A stretch of 10,454 nucleotides of DNA from Candidatus Methanoplasma sp. GTDB lineage: Archaea; Thermoplasmatota; Thermoplasmata; Methanomassiliicoccales; Methanomethylophilaceae. Each line of letters opens with the position of its first letter. The first letter of the stretch is position 1. The stretch lies in the NCBI GenBank assembly GCA_031288985.1, contig JAITQH010000015.1, positions 1-10,454 of the forward strand, read 5' to 3'. A model generated the notes under the pieces. The model searched no databases. It was not told the origin of the DNA and was given only the letters and a program-made list of their open reading frames with translations. Made by a program: the position numbers and the translations under genes. Below are positions 1 through 5,721 of the stretch, piece after piece.

Positions 1-94
1 AGATATTCCGCCGTCCTTTGGCGATCGCGGCCAAGAACAAGAAGCTGGCCGACGCGTTCGCGTTCAGATCCGAACTCTCCACTTCGATATGCAT
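1..94 (-). CDS. Possible N-terminus of an unrecognised protein, cut by the left edge
   Basis: An ATG at 92-94 opens a minus-strand frame that stays open for 31 codons to the window edge, beginning MHIEVESSDLNANAS. An AAGGAG Shine-Dalgarno-like sequence lies 4 nt before the ATG, and the codons favour G/C in third position like the neighbouring genes. It would follow nob1 on the same strand after about 61 bp. I do not recognise the family. A competing reading exists: the plus strand is open from base 3 to a TGA at 153-155, also with good codon bias, and ends exactly against the nob1 stop codon. I prefer the minus reading because of the ribosome binding site. Confidence 0.35.
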   Translation of the reverse strand, partial: MHIEVESSDLNANASASFLFLAAIAKGRRNI

Positions 95-155
95 GATGCT
101 CCTTGGAAAAAGAAGGATGGGCAATCTCATACGCTGCAAGAAGATCTTTCCCTGA

Positions 156-611
156 TCATCTGCGGAATCCCTTCATGGCGGATCCGCAGATCGGGCACTC
201 CGAGCTTTTCTCTTTGAACCATTTTCCGCACCCGACGCATTTGTAATTCCACTTCTCGACCTTTTTGATGGAGGCCATGCCCACGCCTTTGTAGTCGATG
301 CCCAGGATAGCGGCGACGTTCTGTATGGAGTAGTCGTCGGAAAGAATCGTGCCGCCCACGTCCAGCGCAAGCGCAAGCACGGTGACGTCCACAGGCGACA
401 GCCTTCCCGCGTCCCCGCTCTTCTTCGCGGCGGCCTCCACCGTCTTCACCGACGCGGCCGTGCAGTCCGAGATCCTGAGAAGATCGCCCCAAAGGTCGAG
501 GCGGCCGTCCCTGTGTCGGCGCAGCTCGTCCACGACGCCGGGAGGACACACGAAGTCCTCATCGGGAAGCTGTTCCATGGAGAACAGGGCAGAACTGTCC
601 AGTACGAGCAT
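156..611 (-). CDS. nob1: Nob1-type PIN-domain endoribonuclease with C-terminal zinc ribbon
   Basis: The 151-aa protein fits archaeal Nob1, the cytoplasmic endonuclease that in this family cleaves the 3' end of pre-16S rRNA during small-subunit maturation. The PIN domain spans roughly residues 1-110. Visible acidic residues typical of the PIN site are D5 (VLDSSALF), E29 (VVDELRRH), D75 (SPVDVTVLALAL) and D92/D93 (LSDDYSIQN). A zinc ribbon follows, with C125-x2-C128 and C139-x2-C142. The length is typical for archaeal Nob1, and no second domain is seen. No Shine-Dalgarno sequence precedes the ATG, but a TATA-like stretch lies about 25 bp upstream, so the mRNA is probably leaderless. It is transcribed divergently from the EFR1-type gene. 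The function is confident from domain order; substrate and site are family knowledge. Confidence 0.9.
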   Translation of the reverse strand: MLVLDSSALFSMEQLPDEDFVCPPGVVDELRRHRDGRLDLWGDLLRISDCTAASVKTVEAAAKKSGDAGRLSPVDVTVLALALDVGGTILSDDYSIQNVAAILGIDYKGVGMASIKKVEKWNYKCVGCGKWFKEKSSECPICGSAMKGFRR

Positions 612-630
612 GGGCAGTAATGTTTCGAAT

Positions 631-641
631 CAAATATCAAC
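631..641 (-). promoter_or_regulatory. TATA-like box of nob1 (leaderless start)
   Basis: Read on the minus strand, this is an AT-rich element (TTGATATTTG) centred about 25 bp before the nob1 ATG. Archaeal TATA boxes sit about 26 bp before the transcription start, so transcription would begin at or within a base or two of the start codon. No Shine-Dalgarno sequence is present, which agrees with a leaderless message. The position is inferred from spacing only. Confidence 0.45.
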
Positions 642-662
642 TTTTCACCCGGCGAAACCGGT

Positions 663-713
663 TTTTATACAAGGTATTTATACGCGGAGTCGGATTTTAA
701 GTGATTGAGGTGA
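663..713 (+). promoter_or_regulatory. TATA boxes and Shine-Dalgarno of the EFR1-type gene
   Basis: Two TATA-like elements, TTTATAC at 664-670 and TATTTATAC at 674-682, precede a strong GAGGTGA ribosome binding site at 707-713, which ends 4 nt before the ATG at 718. A start of transcription near 700-705 would give a short leader carrying that site. This contrasts with the divergent nob1, which has no Shine-Dalgarno sequence. Confidence 0.55.
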
Positions 714-717
714 GATC

Positions 718-1473
718 ATGAAAGTACTGTACTATACCGGCACAGGCAACAGCCTGTATGTTGCGAAAAAGATCGGGGGAGAGCTGCTGTCCATCCCGAA
801 TCTTCTCAGGCGCGGAAAATGCGGCATTGAGGACGACGACGCCATAGGTCTTGTGTTCCCATGCTACGGATACACGTTCCCCAGGACCGTCCTGGACTTT
901 CTGGCGGCCGCCGACCTCAAAGCGAAATACACATTTGCGGTGTCCACCTACGGAACCAACGATTTGGCCGCCCTCAGCCTGATGGAGAAAGAGGCGTCAA
1001 AGTGCGGGATCAAGTTCGACTACATGAACAGCATATCGATGGTCGACAACTTCATACCGAGATACAGTCTGGAGAGCCAGATGGAGGCGCTTGCCTCCAA
1101 GGACATCGAAGGGCACCTGTCCGAGATCGTTGCGGACATTGCGTCAAGGAAGAGGTCCGTCTCGTCCGCTTCGTTCATAGCGAAGCGGTCCACGGCGAGG
1201 GAGCAGCCGTCTCTGACGTTCCCTCCCGACGTTGACAGGAGATATGAGATCAGAGGGTGCGTCCACTGCAGGACCTGCATGAAAGTATGTCCCAGAGGAA
1301 ACATAGACATCTTTGCGGAAGAGAGATATCACCACGACTGCGACTTCTGCATGTCATGCATACACAATTGTCCGTCCAACGCGATACACCTTCCCGACGA
1401 GAAGAGCATAGCCCGGTTCAGAAACGAACACGTGAAGCTCAGAGAGATCGTAGAGGCCAACAATCAGCTGTGA
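718..1473 (+). CDS. EFR1-family protein: flavodoxin-like domain fused to a 2x[4Fe-4S] ferredoxin domain
   Basis: The 251-aa protein starts with a flavodoxin-like fold. The segment YYTGTGNSL at residues 5-13 matches an FMN phosphate-binding loop, and a Rossmann-like segment follows to about residue 145. The C-terminus holds two ferredoxin clusters: C181-x2-C184-x2-C187-x3-C191-P and C208-x2-C211-x2-C214-x3-C218-P, the classic spacing for two [4Fe-4S] centres. Such EFR1-type proteins are common in anaerobes and presumably pass electrons between iron-sulfur clusters and flavin; the physiological partner is generally unknown and nothing nearby reveals it. No signal peptide or membrane segment is seen, so it is likely cytoplasmic. 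The start is fixed by the GAGGTGA site 4 nt upstream. Its TGA stop directly abuts the stop of the convergent proB, with no spacer. Confidence 0.85.
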   Translation: MKVLYYTGTGNSLYVAKKIGGELLSIPNLLRRGKCGIEDDDAIGLVFPCYGYTFPRTVLDFLAAADLKAKYTFAVSTYGTNDLAALSLMEKEASKCGIKFDYMNSISMVDNFIPRYSLESQMEALASKDIEGHLSEIVADIASRKRSVSSASFIAKRSTAREQPSLTFPPDVDRRYEIRGCVHCRTCMKVCPRGNIDIFAEERYHHDCDFCMSCIHNCPSNAIHLPDEKSIARFRNEHVKLREIVEANNQL

Positions 1474-2592
1474 TCAGAGGACTGCGATATTATCGCTGGT
1501 TATGACGTCCTTGCGGGGTCTGCGCCCCAAGACCTCCGCTATCTTTCCGCTGTGAAGCCCCATGATCTTGGAGATCTCTTCCGAATTGTAGACGGGGGCG
1601 CCTTTCGCCACCACAGTTCCGTCAAAGATGATGTTGACGACCTCCCCCTTGTCGAAACGGCCTTCCACGCCTATGACCCCCACCGGCAGAAGGGACCGGT
1701 GGTTCCGAACGGCATTCAGCGCGCCCTCGTCGATGACGATCGATCCGTAAGCATGGGCGGACTTGAGCCACCGCCTCTTCTTGGATATCTGCGAGTCGGC
1801 GGTGAATATTGTTCCGGTCTCCTCTCCCGAAACCACCTTGTGTATGATGTCCGGGATCTCGCTCGATGCGATGACAAGCCTGCATCCCGCATCCTTGCAC
1901 ATCGATGCGGCCTTGATCTTCGTCTTCATGCCTCCGACCCCCACGTTCGTGGTCGGGTCGCCCGCCATCTTGACGACGCCGGCCGTGATGTCGGACACAG
2001 TGTGGATGATCTTCGCGTCCGGATGCAGCTTGGGGTTCTTGTCGTATAGGCCGTCGACGTCCGACAATATGATCAGCAGATCCGAATCCGTCCTGCTTGC
2101 TATGGCGGCGGACAGCGTGTCGTTGTCCCCGAACGCAGGTCCGATCTGCTTGATGGATATGGCGTCGTTCTCGTTGAATATAGGGACCACTTTGTTCCGC
2201 AGCAGCGCGTCTATCGTGTTGTTGAGGTTGAGAGCGCTCTCTCTGTCGGAATAAGCGTCCATGGTGATGAGGATCTGCGCCGCGAGGAGTCCATGCTTGG
2301 CGAAGCTTTCGTTCCAGGTCTGCATGAGGATGCTCTGGCCAACGGACGCGGCGGCCTGTCTTATGGGGATGTCGTTCGGGTTGGGGGAGATGTTCATGGC
2401 CCTCATACCCAGGCCGACGGCCCCGGACGTGACGATGAAGACATCCTTTCCATCATCCTTCAGGCGCTTCACCTGTTCCGCCACGGAATCGAGGAACGCG
2501 GACGACACGCCTGAACCGCCCATGGTGACGGACGAGGTCCCTACTTTTATGACGACCCTGTCAACGTCGCCCAGAATCTCCTTTCTGTCCAT
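1474..2592 (-). CDS. proB: Glutamate 5-kinase (ProB) with C-terminal PUA domain
   Basis: ProB phosphorylates L-glutamate with ATP to gamma-glutamyl phosphate, the first step of proline synthesis. The 372-aa reading begins MDRKEILGDV. The amino-acid kinase domain covers about residues 10-265: VIKVGTSS with K17 near the N-terminus, VTSGAVGLG at 54-62, FNENDAIS at 139-146, FGDNDTLSA at 154-162, LSDVDGLY at 176-183 and GVGGMKTK at 218-225. A PUA domain (about 279-360) ends the protein, as in the long bacterial form, and the length matches it. An in-frame ATG 66 bp upstream exists, but it would overlap proA by 62 bp and adds a sequence foreign to the family, so I use 2592. The start lies 4 bp after the proA stop, implying one operon and coupled translation. 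The stop abuts the EFR1 gene. Proline feedback inhibition is family knowledge. Confidence 0.93.
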   Translation of the reverse strand: MDRKEILGDVDRVVIKVGTSSVTMGGSGVSSAFLDSVAEQVKRLKDDGKDVFIVTSGAVGLGMRAMNISPNPNDIPIRQAAASVGQSILMQTWNESFAKHGLLAAQILITMDAYSDRESALNLNNTIDALLRNKVVPIFNENDAISIKQIGPAFGDNDTLSAAIASRTDSDLLIILSDVDGLYDKNPKLHPDAKIIHTVSDITAGVVKMAGDPTTNVGVGGMKTKIKAASMCKDAGCRLVIASSEIPDIIHKVVSGEETGTIFTADSQISKKRRWLKSAHAYGSIVIDEGALNAVRNHRSLLPVGVIGVEGRFDKGEVVNIIFDGTVVAKGAPVYNSEEISKIMGLHSGKIAEVLGRRPRKDVITSDNIAVL

Positions 2593-2596
2593 GGCG

Positions 2597-3910
2597 TCAC
2601 TTTCCGTATCTCTCGTCCGTTGGTTCGTGCAGGAACTTTTTCGCGTCCTTTCCAACATAGTCTTTGACTGCGTGTCCGTTTCCGACCAAGACGTATTTGT
2701 AGATCATGAGGCCCTCCATTCCCACCGGGCCGCGGGAGTGTATCTTGTTGGTGCTGATGCCCACCTCGGCGCCTTTGCCGAACCTGTACCCGTCGGCGAA
2801 GCGGGTGGACGCATTTATGAACACGTCCGCCGAGTCAACGGATCTGACGAACATGAGCTGCCTGTCTTTGTTCTCGGTGACTATCGCGTCTGTGTGGTGC
2901 GAGCCGTGGGTGTTGATGAAGTCGATCGCCTCTTCTGCGCTTTTCACGACCTTGACGGAGATGACGAGGTCGTTGTATTCCGCGTCCCAATCTTCGTCCT
3001 TGGCGTCGACCGTCGCTGTGCCGCGGGGTATGAGCCTCTTGGACTCGCCGTCCACCCGCATCTCCACTTTGTTTTCGGCGTACAGTCCGGATATGATCGG
3101 AAGGAACTTCTCGGCTATCTTGGAATTCACCAGCAGCGTCTCCGCCGCGTTGCAGACCGCCGGATACTGCACCTTGGAGTCAAGCGCAACCTTCACGGCC
3201 ACATCGATGTCCGCGTCGTCGTCGACGTAGACATGGCATATGCCGGCGGCATGTCCCAGAACGGGGATCTTGGTGTTGTCCTGTATGTATCGTACAAATT
3301 CGTTCGACCCTCTCGGAATGAGGAGATCTATATAGTGATGCATGCCAAGCATCAAACTTATGTCCTCTCTGGTCTCCATGAGGACGAACGCGTCTTTGGG
3401 GATGCCCGCGGATGCGGCGGCGGCCGTCAGCACGTCGAACAGCGCCCTGTTGGAACGACGGGCCTCGGAGCCGCCCTTGAACGCGACGCCGTTGCCGCTC
3501 TTGAGGCACAGCGATAGTATCTGAGGGACCACGTCGGGGCGGGATTCGAATATCACCCCGAGCATGCCGATCGGGCATTTGATCTGATGCAGCGTAAGGC
3601 CCTCGTCGATCTTAAGAGAATAGTTTGTTTCGCCCACGGGATCCGCGAGTTTGGCCACGTCGCGCATCCCTGCGATCATCCCGTCGATCTTCTCGCCGCT
3701 GACCTTCAGCCTCTCAATGAGCGACGGTTGGAGTCCGGCCTGCTTTGCTTCCAGAACATCCTCTGCGTTGGCGTTCAGGACGGACGCGCGCTCCCTGTCC
3801 AAGGCATCCGCCATGGCTGTCAGCGCTGCGTTTTTTGTGTGCGTGTCCGCCGCCGCCAACCTGATCGCCGCCGCCTTGGCGTTCCTGATGCTCTCCTCCA
3901 GTCCCGACAT
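2597..3910 (-). CDS. proA: Glutamate-5-semialdehyde dehydrogenase (gamma-glutamyl phosphate reductase, ProA)
   Basis: ProA reduces gamma-glutamyl phosphate with NADPH to glutamate-5-semialdehyde, which cyclises to pyrroline-5-carboxylate. The 437-aa protein shows the aldehyde-dehydrogenase fold with the ProA hallmarks GVIFESRPDVVPQ (about 118-130), GNGVAFKGGSEARRSN (about 139-154), PRGSNEFV (199-206), the catalytic cysteine C253 in QYPAVCNAAETLL, and HSRGPVGMEGL (about 391-401). Its length is close to the usual 415-420 plus a slightly longer C-terminus. Two adjacent ATGs are possible. I choose the second (3910) because AAGGA then lies 4 nt away, rather than 1 nt for the first at 3913. It is the first gene of the proA-proB pair, the reverse of the E. 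coli order. proC is not in the window. Confidence 0.93.
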   Translation of the reverse strand: MSGLEESIRNAKAAAIRLAAADTHTKNAALTAMADALDRERASVLNANAEDVLEAKQAGLQPSLIERLKVSGEKIDGMIAGMRDVAKLADPVGETNYSLKIDEGLTLHQIKCPIGMLGVIFESRPDVVPQILSLCLKSGNGVAFKGGSEARRSNRALFDVLTAAAASAGIPKDAFVLMETREDISLMLGMHHYIDLLIPRGSNEFVRYIQDNTKIPVLGHAAGICHVYVDDDADIDVAVKVALDSKVQYPAVCNAAETLLVNSKIAEKFLPIISGLYAENKVEMRVDGESKRLIPRGTATVDAKDEDWDAEYNDLVISVKVVKSAEEAIDFINTHGSHHTDAIVTENKDRQLMFVRSVDSADVFINASTRFADGYRFGKGAEVGISTNKIHSRGPVGMEGLMIYKYVLVGNGHAVKDYVGKDAKKFLHEPTDERYGK

Positions 3911-3913
3911 CAT

Positions 3914-3940
3914 ATCCTTTATGACATACGGATATTAAGA
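3914..3940 (-). promoter_or_regulatory. proA promoter and ribosome binding site
   Basis: On the minus strand a TTAATATC TATA-like element at about 3931-3938 lies about 24 bp before the start, and AAAGGA sits right before the tandem ATGs. The spacing would place the transcription start very near the start codon, so the leader is short or absent. The two signals pull in different directions, and the exact start of transcription is unclear. Confidence 0.4.
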
Positions 3941-4010
3941 TGTTCGACACGGTCCCGCGTTCGAGGAGGCGGCGCAGGTGCGTTTGCCGCCCGCGCTCCG
4001 TATGAAAATG

Positions 4011-4020
4011 AATTTAAATA
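4011..4020 (+). promoter_or_regulatory. TATA box of tRNA-Ser
   Basis: AATTTAAATA lies about 30 bp before the tRNA-Ser 5' end. With the usual 26-bp spacing, transcription would start at about 4042, a few bases before the mature end at 4046. It stands out against GC-rich flanks. Confidence 0.65.
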
Positions 4021-4045
4021 GGAGGATAGGGTTGGGAGCGACGCA

Positions 4046-4132
4046 GCCGAGGTAATCTAGTCCGGTAAGGTGGTGGTCTCGAAAACCACTGGCGTCACCG
4101 CCTCGGGAGTTCGAATCTCTCCCTCGGCGCCA
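4046..4132 (+). tRNA. tRNA-Ser (anticodon CGA, reads UCG)
   Basis: The cloverleaf can be drawn by hand. The acceptor GCCGAGG (4046-4052) pairs with CCTCGGC (4122-4128), the discriminator is G4129 and CCA is encoded (4130-4132). The anticodon stem GTGGT/ACCAC encloses loop CTCGAAA, with CGA at 4080-4082. A long class II variable arm forms GGCG-TCAC-CGCC, as expected for serine. The T arm is GGGAG-TTCGAAT-CTCTC with one G.U pair. Class II arm, anticodon and G discriminator all agree with serine. No intron is seen. Confidence 0.95.
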
Positions 4133-4137
4133 TTCTA

Positions 4138-4160
4138 CGAATCTCAGAATTTTTGATTCG
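4138..4160 (+). terminator. Probable tRNA-Ser terminator (T-run within a small inverted repeat)
   Basis: A run of five T (4150-4154) lies 18 bp after the tRNA CCA, typical of archaeal oligo-T termination. It sits in the loop of a 6-bp inverted repeat (CGAATC at 4138-4143, GATTCG at 4155-4160), which may be incidental. Confidence 0.45.
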
Positions 4161-4241
4161 GCGGGAGTGCTCCGTGCGATGTCGGATCCCATGGCGCAAA
4201 CACGGAATCGCCGACCGCATTGCAGCGATCGGACGCCTCCA

Positions 4242-4254
4242 TATACATTGTATA
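4242..4254. repeat. Short inverted repeat TATACA-T-TGTATA between two tRNA genes
   Basis: A 6-bp inverted repeat with a 1-bp spacer lies in the 249-bp gap between tRNA-Ser and tRNA-Arg. The gap (4133-4381) holds no credible ORF on either strand. The element resembles a TATA box as much as an operator, but no gene starts downstream of it, so its role is unknown. Confidence 0.3.
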
Positions 4255-4370
4255 CAGACAGGGACAGGACGTTCGGAAGGCGGCGGGACCGAGGTGCGGG
4301 ACGGCGCATCAATTCAGAGAACCAATGCACATCCTGCGAAAAGAAGGAGTTCGCGGCAGAGCCGCATATT

Positions 4371-4380
4371 GAAAAGAAAT
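4371..4380 (-). terminator. T-rich terminator of tRNA-Arg
   Basis: On the minus strand the tRNA is followed within a few bases by TTTCTTTT, a pyrimidine tract fitting archaeal termination. No hairpin precedes it other than the tRNA itself. Confidence 0.45.
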
Positions 4381-4381
4381 G

Positions 4382-4459
4382 TGGCGAGCAGGAGGGGATT
4401 CGAACCCCCGGCCTGCAGCTTAGGAGGCTGCCGCCATATCCAGACTAGGCCACCTGCCC
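4382..4459 (-). tRNA. tRNA-Arg (anticodon CCT, reads AGG)
   Basis: Read on the minus strand, acceptor GGGCAGG pairs with CCTGCTC (one G.U), the discriminator is G and CCA is encoded (plus-strand 4382-4384). The anticodon stem GCAGC/GCTGC holds loop CTCCTAA, with CCT at plus-strand 4422-4424. The T arm is GGGGG-TTCGAAT-CCCCT with one wobble pair, and the variable loop is 5 nt. There is no intron. It reads AGG, an arginine codon used in this window. It lies 40 bp downstream of the FKBP gene on the same strand, so read-through transcription is possible. Confidence 0.93.
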
Positions 4460-4474
4460 GCATTTGTTAAAGCG

Positions 4475-4488
4475 GTTGTAAATGGTTT
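4475..4488 (-). promoter_or_regulatory. Possible tRNA-Arg promoter
   Basis: The 40 bp between the FKBP stop and the tRNA contain an AT-rich CATTTACAAC on the minus strand, about 21-25 bp before the tRNA 5' end. The spacing is slightly short for an archaeal TATA box, so this is weak; co-transcription with the FKBP gene is the alternative. Confidence 0.3.
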
Positions 4489-4499
4489 GCGGTGCGGTC

Positions 4500-5207
4500 T
4501 TACTCGACCGGTTCCGTCTCTTTCTTCGGAGCGGTCCAGACCTCTATGAACTCGACCGTGTCCACGCCGAATGCGTCCCTGAGGTTCTGAACGATCTTGA
4601 ACTTCGCGAGGGGCCATTCTGTGTTGAACTTGATCAGGTCGGGAAGAGTGACGACGACCTTGTCGCCCGGGAACGAGAACGAGAAGCCTGCGCTCTCTCC
4701 GAAGGCAGACTCGATGACCGCTTCCGCCTTCTCGGTTTGATCCTCGATGACCGAGGTCACGGTCATTTTGTATATGAGGTCGTGTCCTGCCAGCGGGTTG
4801 TTGAAGTCAACCTTCACTCTGCCGGCGCCCACGGACATAATGGTGCCGCTGCGGTTTCCGAGCGTGACCTGAAGTCCGGGGTAGGGAGCTATCTCCTGTT
4901 TGTGGAACTCTCTGGCGGGGAACACCTCGATCAGCCTGGGGTTCCTTGCGCCTGCGGCGTCTTCCGAAGGCACCAGAACCTCGATCTCTTTGCCGATCTC
5001 GGCCCCGGCGAGAGCATCCTCGAGCGCCGGGAACAGCCCGCCGGATCCGATTATGTATGCCATTGGGGCGTAAGTATACTTCTCGTTGTAAATGTCAGCC
5101 TCTTTGGCCACCTCCTCGCTGGTGGTGTCGTAAAGTTTGTCCGTGTCCGCGAGGTACGCTTTGTAGTCCAGGCGGACGATCTTTTTAACGTCATTTTCTG
5201 TCATCAT
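4500..5207 (-). CDS. FKBP-type peptidyl-prolyl cis-trans isomerase, SlyD-like long archaeal form
   Basis: The 235-aa protein is an FKBP-fold prolyl isomerase and probable chaperone in the cytoplasm; no signal peptide is visible. The FKBP part includes RLDYKAYLAD near the N-terminus, PMAYIIGSGGLFPALEDAL (about 48-66) and, after the inserted flap domain, VDFNNPLAGHDLIYKMTV (133-150), which is the SlyD signature. The insert-in-flap (about 75-130) contains PRLIEVFPAREF. An extra C-terminal domain of about 80 residues, ending in an acidic tail, fits the long archaeal FKBPs rather than the short 17-kDa type. SlyD's histidine-rich metal tail is absent. GGTGATC, complementary to the 16S 3' end, precedes the tandem ATGs; the first ATG is used. 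The promoter carries an 8-bp inverted repeat (5224-5248). This is the only gene here with a TAA stop. Confidence 0.88.
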   Translation of the reverse strand: MMTENDVKKIVRLDYKAYLADTDKLYDTTSEEVAKEADIYNEKYTYAPMAYIIGSGGLFPALEDALAGAEIGKEIEVLVPSEDAAGARNPRLIEVFPAREFHKQEIAPYPGLQVTLGNRSGTIMSVGAGRVKVDFNNPLAGHDLIYKMTVTSVIEDQTEKAEAVIESAFGESAGFSFSFPGDKVVVTLPDLIKFNTEWPLAKFKIVQNLRDAFGVDTVEFIEVWTAPKKETEPVE

Positions 5208-5223
5208 CGATCACCCTGTGTCG

Positions 5224-5248
5224 TATGCAATAGTGGCGCGATTGCATA
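5224..5248. promoter_or_regulatory. Candidate operator: 8-bp inverted repeat in the FKBP promoter
   Basis: TATGCAAT (5224-5231) and ATTGCATA (5241-5248) form a perfect inverted repeat around a 9-bp GC-rich spacer. It lies between the FKBP TATA-like box and the predicted start of transcription at about 5231. Repressors that bind there in archaea block polymerase recruitment. The binding protein is not identifiable from the window. Confidence 0.5.
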
Positions 5249-5251
5249 GTA

Positions 5252-5262
5252 CATAATAAGAC
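5252..5262 (-). promoter_or_regulatory. TATA box of the FKBP gene
   Basis: On the minus strand CTTATTATG is centred near 5257. With standard spacing, transcription starts near 5231, giving a leader of about 24 nt that carries the GGTGATC ribosome binding site. Confidence 0.5.
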
Positions 5263-5315
5263 TTTGGTTGGTTGGAAGGCGTGCATCGCCCGAAACACCC
5301 GCTTCAAGGCTGGGA

Positions 5316-5328
5316 AAGTAATAAAAAG
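5316..5328 (+). promoter_or_regulatory. TATA box of tRNA-Thr
   Basis: AAGTAATAAAAAG, centred near 5322, lies about 30 bp before the tRNA 5' end. A start near 5348 would precede the mature end by a few bases, matching the tRNA-Ser arrangement. Confidence 0.55.
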
Positions 5329-5351
5329 AAGACCTGCATATTCCCGCGAAA

Positions 5352-5428
5352 GCCACCTTTGCATAGCCCGGTAGTGCGGCTGACTTGTAATCAGCAGGTC
5401 GGGAGTTCGAATCTCCCAGGTGGCTCCA
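5352..5428 (+). tRNA. tRNA-Thr (anticodon TGT, reads ACA)
   Basis: Acceptor GCCACCT (5352-5358) pairs perfectly with AGGTGGC (5418-5424). The discriminator is T5425, as expected for archaeal tRNA-Thr, and CCA is encoded (5426-5428). The anticodon stem GCTGA/TCAGC holds loop CTTGTAA, with TGT at 5386-5388. The T arm is GGGAG-TTCGAAT-CTCCC. No intron is seen. It is the gene bordering the repeat-flanked ATPase region downstream. Confidence 0.95.
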
Positions 5429-5557
5429 TATCTTCTGTCAATACGCGCGGGACTCAGACGTTTCCGCGCTCGCTCGGGCGTGCGCGCCGCGCCCGAAACA
5501 ACGCGTGGACGCTCTCACCGTTTCCGGGATCCCGCCGCGCCTTTCGTGAAGACGACC

Positions 5558-5602
5558 GCCAAGCAGGCGCGTATGCATTGAAAGAAGACCGAACCGGACG
5601 AT
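5558..5602 (+). repeat. 45-bp direct repeat, copy 1
   Basis: It runs from GCCAAGCAGG to CCGGACGAT and matches 7003-7047 at 43 of 45 positions; the differences are at 5565 and 5600. Similarity ends on both sides. The two copies lie 1,445 bp apart in the same orientation and enclose only the AAA/DUF4143 gene and its promoter. Confidence 0.85.
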
Positions 5603-5681
5603 CATGGGAATTGATGAGAACCGCCGCCCCTCAAGTATAGGAAAACAATGATTCATGATGTAAGATAATTCATCTTATACC

Positions 5682-5718
5682 ATAACAATCTACAAATATA
5701 TACAGATTATTATGTTAT
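5682..5718 (+). promoter_or_regulatory. AT-rich promoter of the AAA ATPase gene, TATA box inside an inverted repeat
   Basis: AAATATATAC (5694-5703) is the best TATA box, centred about 23 bp before the ATG at 5722. It is bracketed by AATCT (5687-5691) and AGATT (5704-5708), and further out by ATAAC (5682-5686) and GTTAT (5714-5718). There is no Shine-Dalgarno sequence, so the message may be leaderless. A second candidate box, CTTATAC at 5674-5680, would give a leader of roughly 20 nt. Confidence 0.5.
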
Positions 5719-5721
5719 AGT

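Larger units (their letters stand above)
5429..5721. other. Gene-free stretch between tRNA-Thr and the AAA ATPase gene
   Basis: No ORF here looks like a gene. The first 200 bp are GC-rich, with a 7-bp inverted repeat (TCGGGCG at 5474-5480, CGCCCGA at 5490-5496) and a 10-bp palindrome CGGGATCCCG (5525-5534). Then comes the first copy of the 45-bp direct repeat (5558-5602). The last 80 bp turn sharply AT-rich and contain TAAGAT-AATTC-ATCTTA (5661-5677) and the ATPase promoter. The contrast in base composition is visible by eye. Confidence 0.6.

Noticed and set aside
2593..2658. Upstream in-frame start extending ProB by 22 residues
   Set aside because: It would overlap the end of proA by 62 bp and adds a sequence not typical of ProB. 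The ATG at 2590-2592 gives normal length and operon spacing.
2261..3517. A 418-codon plus-strand open frame across proB/proA
   Set aside because: It covers the antisense of two genes with all family motifs and encodes a low-information, Val/Asp/His/Arg-rich product. Long antisense frames are expected with this GC-rich codon usage.
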